Assembly (NCBI GenBank): GCA_903879715.1
Contig: CAIRMR010000097.1
Coordinates: 1 to 64,000 of the forward strand
DNA from: an uncultured Bacteroidales bacterium
Lineage (GTDB): Bacteria; Bacteroidota; Bacteroidia; Bacteroidales; UBA4417
DNA length: 64,000 nucleotides
Direction of reading: 5' to 3'
Shown: positions 1 to 10,900 of the stretch, piece after piece
Layout: the number at the start of each line of letters is the position of its first letter
How positions within the stretch are numbered: position 1 is the stretch's first letter
Position numbers and translations under genes: made by a program
The notes under the pieces: generated by a model
What the model was told of the DNA's origin: nothing
What the model saw: the letters and a program-made list of their open reading frames with translations, nothing else
Databases searched by the model: none

Positions 1-110
1 CAGCCCAAGATGAGGCTTCCTTTAAGGGTCGTTGTAGACTACGACGTTGATAGGCTGCAGGTGTAAAGCCAGTAATGGCAAAGCCGAGCAGTACTAATTA
101 CCCGTAAATT
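1..110 (+). rRNA. rrl: 23S ribosomal RNA, 3' end (partial)
   Basis: The first ~110 bases match the conserved 3' end of bacterial 23S rRNA: the segment with GGGTCGTTGTAGACTACGAC, then GATAGGCTGCAGGTGTAAAG, and the closing CCGAGCAGTACTAATTACCC. The gene is cut by the left edge. The order 23S then 5S on the plus strand shows the 16S gene lies off the window to the left. The exact mature 3' end is estimated. Confidence 0.95.
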
Positions 111-216
111 TTCTGTTGACGTTAGATACCTTCATCTCGCTATACTATGTATTTTCTTTCTTTCAATTGTCAATTTTTTTTCTTGCTTTATAGAAAAACC
201 AAAATATTTAAAACCT

Positions 217-325
<109 letters not shown>

Positions 326-333
326 TTTTATTA

Positions 334-366
334 CCCCGCTTACGAAAGTAAGTGGGGTTTTTTTTC
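334..366 (+). terminator. Rho-independent terminator of the rrn operon
   Basis: A 10-bp stem (CCCCGCTTAC at 334-343 with GTAAGTGGGG at 348-357, one G-T pair) has a GAAA tetraloop and is followed by nine T residues. It ends the 23S-5S transcript. Confidence 0.9.
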
Positions 367-678
367 GCCCCATTTCTAAGGACTTATCTACATCACACTT
401 GTTTCTGATAGATAAAACGGATCAAGGACCAAAGTTTCCTTACGTAAAAATAATGGACCTTCTTCTGTCAGATTTAAAAGTATAGTTAATTCTAAATAGG
501 CTCGATTAATCCCGGGAAGATCAATACACTTAACATTGATATATTAAACAAATCATTTACTGTTATAATTCAGTTTCCTATATAATTCTGCATTCTATTC
601 CTTCTACATAACTATTATTCTTGAGCAGGAATAACAGTCAGTTTTGAATCCAAATGAAATAAGAGCAAAATAAAAAAT
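367..678. other. Gene-free spacer between rrn terminator and IS element
   Basis: AT-rich DNA with no open reading frame of credible length on either strand, no tRNA signature and no recognised regulatory motif. I see nothing to annotate here. Confidence 0.6.
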
Positions 679-1930
679 GGGAGATACTTTTATCAAGAAT
701 CTAGGTATAATGGACAAAAATGGTGTTTTTTTTTAGACGATAGTCTCTAATGGACAAAAATGGTGCTGTTTATTTTATGCTTTTTATGATGCAATTAAAG
801 TTTATTCCGATTTTTGTTGAATCAAGCCAAACGGAAGCAGGCTCTGCTGGAGAGCAACCTGCCAGGGATAAACTTGATGGCTGACGAAAATGTCAACAAT
901 GGGCTGTCTGTATGGGCAGCCCATTGATATTTTCAGAAGCCTTTATGCCTTCAAAAACTCATCAATAAATTTCATTTTTCTTTTCATTGATAAGCCATTG
1001 TGGTTTCTGAGTTTATTTTTTAAGTCTGCAAAATGCCCATCAATTGCAATGGTCGTATTGGGTATTCCTAAACCAAACCTGTCGTACCATGTAAACAACC
1101 ACGGCAAGTTTGTTTTGAGACTTCTGTAAGCACTTCTTAGTTTTTTGTGAACATATCTTTTTTTGCCATTTACGTCTATTCTTCTTTCGTTTAGAAAGTC
1201 CTCCCAGCCAAGCTGCAAGTCCTCCTTCAAAACTTTCTTTATCGGTATGAGCCAAGATCAGCGTCAACACCCATAACTCTTTACTTGCCTGCATCTTCGG
1301 CTTTTTTGTTAGATACCGTCTAATAATTGCTACTTGATGAAAGTTGCACATTTGTACTGGGATAGTAGGGAACAGTTGTAATAATCCTCTTCGCCCATCA
1401 CACACTATGGCCAGTACAGTAAAGCCTTGTTTCAGCAGGTATGCTACACCTTGGGCATATTGTTGGTTAGTTTCTGTTTTTACATAATCCTTATACAAGT
1501 TTACGCCACTAGACGCATCCTTAAACAACATCACGCCAAATCCTCTGCCAAAGTAAGTGGTGTCCATAAGAACAATAACCTCTTTTGGTCTGATAGAGAA
1601 AACAGTAAGTGATGCTTTGTCGATTCGCCTTTGGATGGTTCTTGTAGAACAATGATATTTCGTAGCTAATTGAATATATGTTTGCTTCCCTTCAATATAT
1701 TCCTGCCAAAGAACTTGATTGTTTAGACGCTCTCCACCGATAAACCGTTTGCCACAAGCAGCACATTTATATCGCTGTTTTCCATCAAAAACCCCATTTT
1801 TACTTACGACTTTGCTTCCACAATAAAAGCAGTTTTTTTATTCATAGTCTTTCATTTGATGCAAAGCTAACAATAGCAACGGGTATAAAGCATTTTAACA
1901 CCATTTTTGTCTATAAAGCCAGAATCTCCC
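679..1930. mobile_element. Decayed IS256-type insertion sequence (Zn-binding variant, IS1249-like)
   Basis: A single broken transposase gene (943-1845, minus) is bracketed by imperfect inverted ends. The left end (GGGAGAT at 679 and ACAAAAATGGTGTT from 714) reappears in reverse complement at the right end (AACACCATTTTTGT at 1897-1910 and ATCTCCC at 1924-1930). The sequence TAATGGACAAAAATGGTG occurs twice at the left end, at 708-725 and 748-765, so the left terminus was partly duplicated or a second end was captured. I find no clear 8-bp target duplication. A perfect 10-bp hairpin (897-906 with 917-926) lies just after the transposase stop. The right end sits 40 bases past the stop of the giant gene at 1971. 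Both the boundaries and the family are inferred from the protein and the ends, not from a database match. Confidence 0.7.
943..1845 (-). pseudogene. IS256-family Zn-binding-variant transposase, frameshifted twice
   Basis: Read through its lesions, the protein of about 300 residues starts MNKK, has a zinc ribbon (CFYCG, then CAACGKRF), a helix-turn-helix-like segment, and a DDE-type core with MDTTYFGRG, the IVCDGRRGL motif and QMCNFHQ. It ends with GIPNTTIAIDGHFADLKN, which matches the catalytic-Glu region of this variant family. The first lesion is a run of seven A residues on the coding strand (1833-1839): the ATG at 1845 is in frame with the rest only if there are eight. The second is a frameshift near 1200-1215, where DKESFEGGLAAW must change frame to continue as WEDFLNERR. 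A stop follows at 943. The first lesion could be suppressed by polymerase slippage on the A run; the second makes the gene almost certainly dead. Confidence 0.8.
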
Positions 1931-1970
1931 ACATCATCTTGGTAATTTTCATTACCGGATTTTGAAACCT

Positions 1971-4900
1971 CTATTTTTTTAGAACAATTATTTTCTTGAT
2001 TATTTGCTGATTACTACTATTTATCATAAGTAAATAGACTCCATTTGACTGGTTTGAAAGGTTAACCTGGAATTGGGTGGCATCAATATTTTCTTTATGA
2101 TAGATTTCTGCACCCAGGGAACTAATGACTGAGATTCCTGTTCTTGCCATTGTTCTCTTACTTGTCTCAATATTTACTATGCCTGTAGTAGGATTTGGGT
2201 ATATCCTGACCAGTGATGTTTCCTGATTGGGAATTCCAACCAACGATGAATTACGGACAGTAACTTTCACGGTTACAGGATCTGAATTCACAATTCCATC
2301 GTTAACTACCAGGCCAAAGATATACTGTGTTTCCATATTTATATATGGAGCAGTAAATGTTGGATTTGCAGTGTTTGTTGAACTTAGCGTTATTCCGCTT
2401 GGTGCTGTCCATTTGTACGTTAGTTGATCGTTGTTTGGATCAGATGATTGGCTTCCATCAAGGGTAACCAGTTGCGCTTCATCAACTGTTTGGTTAGTTC
2501 CCGCATTGGCAACAGGAGTCTGGTTTATACCACCAACTGACCATTGGGCTTTGAGATCTGATATACCCGGTTTTCCACTGCTATATTTTAGGAGCTTCGT
2601 TAAATCGATTGAGATTGAATAATTCCCTTCAGTATTTCCGGCAATGTTCATTCCCTTCAATACATAAACCTTATCAGAAGATTTGCTGACAGTTATATTC
2701 GCAGTTCCGATAGAGAGTCCACCACGCTCAAACTTCAGGTAATCTTTCAGCTTGGTATCATCCAATATCTTATCGAAGAATTCCAGTACCAATGAATCAG
2801 GTTGCACAGACTGAGCCTTCTGCGGTACATTCTTCCAACTCGCTAAAAGTGCTACATCATCAATAAATACAGGAAGTTCAGTGATAGCTTCATTTTTATA
2901 GCTATCCAGACAATGTGCTTCCAGAATGAGGTTTCCGACAATTGTAAATTTGACTGGTAAAATCAATGAACCAGTTTTTACATTTGAAGAATCAGCCAGT
3001 AAAGTCCTGTTTCCTTTATCATTCTGATAAATCTGGATTCGTGAGTCAGGCTCATTTACAGTCATAACAGCTGACACTGTTCCAGTTGAAGTTAACGCAT
3101 CATTATCCGAGAAGCCTAGGTCGGGAGTAATCTTTAAGCCTGTCACAGCTTTTGGAGTAGTCCTGTAAACCGTCCAACTTTGTTCAACAATACCTGAGGC
3201 AATATTCCCGGAAATATCAGTAACCCCATCCATAATAACTTTTAAAGTATACGTGCCTTCATAATAGGTGAGAAGGCGGAACTGTGTAAACAGGTATTCG
3301 CTTCCTGAAACTTTAGTCAGCGTTAATTGCGACAAAGGCTGCCTGGTTCCGTCCTTCCACAACTCGATGGATGGTAATCCAAAGCCATTAACAGCTTCGC
3401 TAAGCTGAATATCTATAGCGGTGATATGTTGTAAGTCATATCCACCGTCGTTTTTCAGAGTTATTTTACTTACCGAAGGAGGTGTCTGGTCAATTTCCCA
3501 TTCTACCGATTGTGCCAGGATGCCGTTCACTCCGTTAATTGTGGCGATATTTGGCAAATCAACTGTAAGTGAATACTTTGCGTCATCCGACAAAAACGCC
3601 TTCAACCCTGAAACCTGGAATAGTTTACCATCAACATCCATAGGAGTGATAGTGACTGAGCCTGAAACAACTGTTCCATTTTTTTTCCAGGTTAACCGGC
3701 CGGATAAAAGTGTTGTATTGTCAATAGGCAAATTGAACCGGAGCATTATGAAATCCATAGGAGCACCTATATTATTATCAGGCAAGCCTATAAACTCACT
3801 TACTGCGGGTACATTGATATATTGTGTCCAGGTTGCCTGTTTGCCGGTTAGCCCGTTGGTGCCTGTTGTACTGCTGATCTGGCTGGCCTGCACGGTTAAT
3901 ACATAATATCCATTTTGGATTGACTTGCTAGTCAAATCAATTTTAAAGGTAACCGGATCGATTTGTGTAACTTTGACTGTACTATCCATTACATCAGCAC
4001 CAGCCTGAATACGAAGGGTCATATCTTCGTAATTGAAGGTAGCAGGATCGATCGGTTTGTTGAATACAACATTTATGGAGGTTACAGGCGAGGTTACAAC
4101 TGAAGTTGGAACATTATTAAAGCTAACTACTTCAGGAGGATTCTGGTCTTTAGCTACAAACTGTATTGTATATTTCTGTGGGTTTGCTGCTGCAAAAACA
4201 TCCAGGAAATGCATCATATTTTCATAAACAGGTTCCTTACTATCGGGCAGTGTGACGAAAGTTTGCCATACATTGTCCAAAGGAATTACCTGGCCATCTT
4301 CGCGTGTTACACTGGCAATTTTATAGATGCCGTTTCCAGGATCGTTGAATTTAATATAATTCCAGCCAATCTGCTTTGGTGTAACAGTCAATTCAATCTC
4401 ATGATTTCCTGAAGCTATTGAACCTGTTGTATTTTCCATTGGCGCAGGATAAACATCAAGCGTACCACCATTGGAAAGATAAATAATGTCTGGCAACTCT
4501 TTGGCATCCTGAACTTCGTTGACCAGGAAATCGTGAATACCATCTTCGACGCCGGAATATACATCAACACTCCGAATAAGCTCGTGAAGAGTAGCTCCGC
4601 TGATCAGGCTCAGATCGGGATTGCCGCGGCTATCCAGGTGACTGACTTTGGCTTCGTACGAAACAAAGTGACCTAACAAATCGCTGGTAAACCACCATTG
4701 CCCGATGGCAGCGGTCTTAGGTGCAATATTGCCGAAATCGATATTTGTTAAACCTAACTGACGAGGCTGACCATTAAGGTTCGAACCGATCAAGGCAAAA
4801 TTGATGGCGAGCCCTTTTTTGTTTTCAACAATTTTTGGCTGGGCACTTTCAATTCGTACGCCCTGGGCCGTACCATACCCATTATTTTGAACCATCACAG

Positions 4901-7900
4901 CGAATTCGGCTGGAACGATTGGTTCAATAGGAACAGTCAGCGGATCATCGCCTAATATATCACGCTGCATAAAATAATGCAGATATATATCCGGACTTGG
5001 GTTTACATCGAGTGTAACAGGGAACAATGGCTTGGTTACTATTACACCGGTAAAAGGATCTAGGTAAGAGAATGAGCCTCCGAAAGAATAGCTTTTGGGA
5101 ACTGTTGGAGCGGCTCCTTTTTCAGGGATAAACAATACGGTTGCGCTTCCCTTTCCCTGGGCAGCAAGTGTTCCGGTACCATCAATTCCTGTGAGTATCG
5201 AAAGTGACTTGGTATCGATCTGGAAAAGGTCGTTGCTTAAAACGCCGTATTCGTCTTTAATTTCCAGGTTCAGTTTTATTTCCTTCATATCATCGGTAGT
5301 ATGTCCGTTGAAGATGGTAAGTGTACCTTCAAAAGCTTCGCGCGTCATAACCACTTTCTGCGTAATGTTAATTGAAACAGAAGCGCATACTGAGCTCCGG
5401 CCGGCATCAACTTGTTCTTTGGTGGTAGCCAAAGCAACATTATACATTTCCATAAAATTGTCATATCCCCGGGAAATAGCATAATTCTGAGCTGTATCAA
5501 TTTTCATAATATACTTTTTCATCTTTACTTTATCAATCATATCCGGATGATCAATAGTAGGGGAATAAACCTGCAGACTCCATGCGTTTATCGTATTGTT
5601 CCACCTGGTTGTAAAAATGTGGATATCTGAACTGCTGATATCAGTTCCAGCCATTTTAAGTTCAAGAGCAGTAATATCTGTAGGATAGAATGGTTTGTTT
5701 TGTTTTATAAACGGATCTGTTTCAACATTAAAGTCCTTCAAGCTGGCTTTTGATCTCCAGTCCCAATCCCCATATATTTCGGCTGATAAACTATCCAATG
5801 CTCCGTGAGCGGCTACAGCATATTCGAGATCTAGTATCGATTGCCTTAAAATGGGTGGCATTGTTGGTTTCGAACCTTCGGGGGATTTGGTAAAAATAGG
5901 TGGGTTTTCATAACAATCCATAGCTGAACGTGCAAGTCCATATGCACAGCCGATTTCTCCTAAATCAACAGCAAGGCCTAGTCCTGTCATACCACAATCG
6001 GCAAGATCCATCCTGGTTACTTCCAGATCTGCCAGGCTTAAAATACAACCAAGAATACCGGCAGCATTTGTAATCATAGGACCTAATATCGGGAAACATC
6101 CAATTCCATTTAATGCCAATGAGATCAAACAAGGTTCACAACCAGCAGTTGATGAACCCACAGTTGGAATGCCAAGTGTGGGATTGTACCAATAATAGCC
6201 GCCACCACCTCTTTGTGGCACATTTCCAAATGCCCAGCCATTCCACCAGGGAGTGCCTTCGGGACCGGTAGTGCTAGGGCCGGGCGATCCAATGCATATT
6301 CTACCGCTGAATGAGAAGCTATTCTGTGAATGACCCCACTGCCTGTCGGGGCCACATTGCCATCCATAAATAGTAGCTGCAAAACTGACGCAGGTGCCGC
6401 CAGAAGTAGCTGATTTTAATCCGGCTCTCCGTTTCATTACAACCGGAAACTGGATGGATTGCTGTGCCAGCAGATCCATTGTAGTGAAATTAGTCACAAA
6501 CTCGTATTCCGGATCATCCTGGGGAAAGTTGATCTGAACATCTCTTGCTGTTATCAATCCTTTGTTGGTCATGGTAACCATGAAAGGGTAGGTTTCGTCA
6601 TTAAACAGTTGTGGCATTTCCTTAGGCATTTCAACAATTACAACAGGTACAGGAACACTGGTTTCGTATTTCATTACCAGCTGAACTTCATAGTTATCCT
6701 GGATCTGAGTCGGAACTACTTCCCATGTATAGGTGATTGCCTGGAAACTTATAAAAACACTTTGCTCGTTTATACGTCCCGGATCAATGGTAATAGTAGT
6801 CTGGAAGCCTTCGTGTTTATCAGCTTCCACATTCATTTTATATGAGCCTTCGGGTAGGCTGTCTACTGCGAAAATTCCGTTTGCGTCAGTAAATCCATCG
6901 GCCATGATTTTCCCCGAAAAAGGATGACGTACCACGACATGCGCATTTTTAACATGTGGCTTATCTTCAGTAAAGTAGGTGTACTCATCGATTACATCCA
7001 CTTTTAAACCACCTTTTTCTTCTGAAACTACTTCAAAGCGGTAAGGAATCTGAACACCGTTTCCGTTAACACAGTTTGCAGTAATATTTCCTGAAATCGG
7101 CGTATTAAGAGGAACATCGGCAGTTGGCGCAAGGTTTACAATTACAGTTACTGTATCCTGAGGTGAAATATTTGTGAGCGTGTCAGGACTGATCAGATTC
7201 ATCCAGCCTACATTTGGCAAACTGATGGTTACTTTCCCTGATTCACCTGCCCCGTTATTGAAGATGTGAAATTCATAGAGCCTCGGTTTCCCCTTTGTCA
7301 TTGTAGTATTGATGCTTACCGGGTTAGATTTTAACTGCGCCTGTAAAGCCTGGCAATAGTAATATGCCGGGAAATCAATGGTGATTCCTTCGGCGGATTC
7401 AACATGGAAATTTATCTTTTCATAATTACTTCCAATAGTTAATTGAGTTGCCTTCAATGTAAAATTGAATTCTTTGGTTTGATTTGCCGAAAGAACTGCT
7501 ATTGTATCAAACTTAAGTTCACATCCTGCAGGAAGCTTATCAGCCAGTATTACAATATGTTTTAAAACTGCTTCACTTGTATTTTTCAAAGCTATTTTCC
7601 CTGTAATCAACTGGCCAAGCTTCATATCCCAGACTATGTTGGAATTGTTTTCTCTGACTAATCCTGGGATGTCGAACTTATCCTGTTCAATACTGAGATT
7701 CTGTTTTGGATAGCAGGCGCCTATTGAGTAATGTCCTGATTCAAAAATACTGGGTACAAAATCAACAGAATATTGCCCGAGGCTATTGGTTTTAGCTTTT
7801 AATTCCCGACGGATACCGGCAGTTATAATATATATATCTACATCAGCATCAGCGACAGGAGCATTTTTGGAATTTATCGCTGATCCATGAATGGGTACAG

Positions 7901-10900
7901 TGGTTTTGGGCAGGTAAATGGCATTATCAGTAATTGCTGTTGCAGTATATTCAGGTGCTATAGTGATGCCGACCGCATCAGAAACATTATTGAAATACAC
8001 CAATTCGGTAAGGCTCTCAGTAGGATTAATTTTGGCAAGGATATAGAAATCACCCGTTTGGGCTGGAATTATAACTGCCTTTGTGAAATTAGCTGTTGCT
8101 GCCTGGCTGATAGGTGAAGGGAATTCATATTCACCTAACACTATATCATTGGCATCGAGTGTTTTATCTTTCGAACAATAAAAAGCGATTTTCATTGCGG
8201 AAGGAGCTGTCGAAAAACCAATATTGCCGGCTGTTCCCGAAATTTCGATAACATCATTGGTAGCAGGTGTGCTGTCGCTGACAGCAATTTTTGTAATTAC
8301 CAGATCAGGTTTATTGAGGTCGGTTACAAAAACATACCCAAAGCCTGAAGAGAAGGTTGGTGCACTGGCCTGTATGGAAACCATCTGTGTACCATCTTCA
8401 ATATTATCATTAATTGAGTTAATCGGAACCTGGACGGATTTTTGACCGGCAAGAATTGTAGCCGTAGTTTGTATGCTTACTTCGGTTGGGTCGTTGTGCG
8501 AGATATTGACCAGCAGTGCATTATCGGTTGGTGTGTTTCGGGTAATGGTGAGTGTGCCGGCATTCAATTTGCCTTCAGGAAGTGAAACAGGGTTAATCAG
8601 AAGTGAAAGAGTAGGACCATCATTATCGGCAATTACCAGATTTGCGGAAACAATTCCTCCATTTTCGGCTGAAGTTCCGCAATTACAGGACGAGATATAC
8701 ACTGAACCTGAAAGGATTACTTTCCGGTATCCATCTACATCACCATTGTCAACTAATCCTATATTGAATTTCTGTTCCTGTACACCTTTAGGCAAACTAA
8801 GGCTGGCAGGGAAAAAGAGCGCGCCTGGCAAACTGGAAGTTAAATTCACAGTGATAATTCCATCTCCTGATATTCGTTTGAGCAAGCCCCAGGTGGCATA
8901 AACCCCGGCCGATTCCGATACCGTATCAGCAAGCAATTCAAGGCTAACCTGTGGAACATCATTATCAACAATGCTGGCGGTTACCGTGCCGGTAGTAATT
9001 CCGGCAGAACTGGCATAAATAATTGCGTCGTTGGTCAGTTCCGGCACATTGTCATCGGTAATATTGATGCTAACCTTTGCGGAAGCACTATTTGCCAGTA
9101 TCACCAAAGAGGTTGGGAATGTCCATTGCGAAGGCTTATTGGTAGTAAGGCTGACCGTTAAAGGTTGGTTTGTAACCAGGTTTCGACTCACAGTCAAGGT
9201 AATCGTATCACCTTCAATAGCAGTAGTTTTATTTAAAACAGCTGTCAGTGAAGGAATTTCATCATCCAGTATAGTAATGGTTTTTGTAGAATTGCTGTAT
9301 TGAGCGGCAGTTGCAGTAATCCAGATATTTCTCTGGCCATCAATCAATGCATTATTAATGGTATTCAGATTAAACACCACGGAAGACTGGTTGGCAGGAA
9401 TCGTAATTGTTGCAGGGATTGTAACCTGCCCGGCTACCGAAGCTGAAAGTGAAACAATTAAATTCGCTGAGTAGTCGCCACTACGTGTTACAATGCAACG
9501 TACCGGTGAGGATAGGTTTTCGAGCAAGGATGTTTCCTGAATATCAAGCGTGAGAATATTCCCAACGGTAATCTTGCCTACAGATAAAGCAACATTGTTG
9601 GCTTTATTGGCTGCGTATTCTATGAGTTCTGCGAATGGAACCAATTCTACCTGTATATGAGCATCACCCGAAAAACGGAGGATATCCGCCATTTTAATCT
9701 TTCTGCTACGGTTAATGGTAGTCCCGGCAGGCAGTGGCAAAGTGTATTCTGTATTCGGATCAATCGAAAGATTCAATCCGGTAACCGGCACGATAGTAAT
9801 CCTTTCTGCCCAACCTCCGGTTGCAGCTACTCCGCCAATGTTTTCAACTTTCCAGCTGATCGTTATGGAATCGCCGGGATTTATATTTACTTTTTCAGCA
9901 GCAATCTCTTTTACCCGGATGTCAGGAAGTGATTTTAACGTAATGTGCGACGCGGATGCCGTTTTTCCCAGGTTGTTAATATCCGAAAATTCAACGACAG
10001 AATTTGTATTATCAGTCTTAACCAGGAAATAATAATTCCCGGTGAAATCTATCGGGAGTGAAATTGAAGCGGATTGTGTATAGGAACTATCTGGTTCAAG
10101 TTGCGTAACATTTGTTTTGGTCGACAGCAGTATGTCATCATTACTCCAGGTTTGATCGGTTGAAGCATACACAGCATCATACCATTGAGCACCTGCAGTG
10201 TTGCCAGCACCTGTGTTTTTAACTGTGAAACTGATATTTAAATTGGAGCCTGATTCAATATTTGCCGGAGCAGTAACGCTTGATACACCCAGGTCCGGAA
10301 GCAGCCTTGTTTTTAATGTCTGAACACCACTTTCGGCTGAGGAACAATCGTTAATTGATCCTATTTTCCAGCGATAAACCTGGCCATATTTCAGATTATA
10401 AAGCCTGAATGTTGTGCCGGAAATATTGGCATTTGTAGGCGTGGCAGGCATAGTTGTGCCATCTTCCCAAAAATACAGATTGTATGAAGTAGTATTAGGC
10501 GAAGGCTGCCAGTATAAATCCAGAGTTGTATTCAGGTTTTCAGTTGCATTTCCCGGAATCAAACCGGTAACTTTATCAATGGGTTTACAGTAAGCAGTCA
10601 GAATAGTTGGATTGGCATAATCCGGAACCAGATTGGGAATAAACTCTATTTTCTCCGTGATGTCGTAAATTTTTGAAGAGAAGATGTCGTAGTATTTAAA
10701 AGTTATGGTATCACCCGATGATTTACTATCGAAGACAAGGACTTTATACACATTAACTCCTGTGGGCGGATAAAGAACCGAAGCGGTTTGAGCGCCACGG
10801 ATCTCACCATTAATGTAGGCAATCAGGGCACCGCTGGGCAGGAAGGTATTTCCCACCTTCACCCTGAAAATCATTTCGGTACTCAGTTCGAAACGCTTGG

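Noticed and set aside
1040-1230. Programmed -1 frameshift in the transposase
   Set aside because: No slippery heptamer or downstream structure at 1200-1215, and the family uses a single reading frame.
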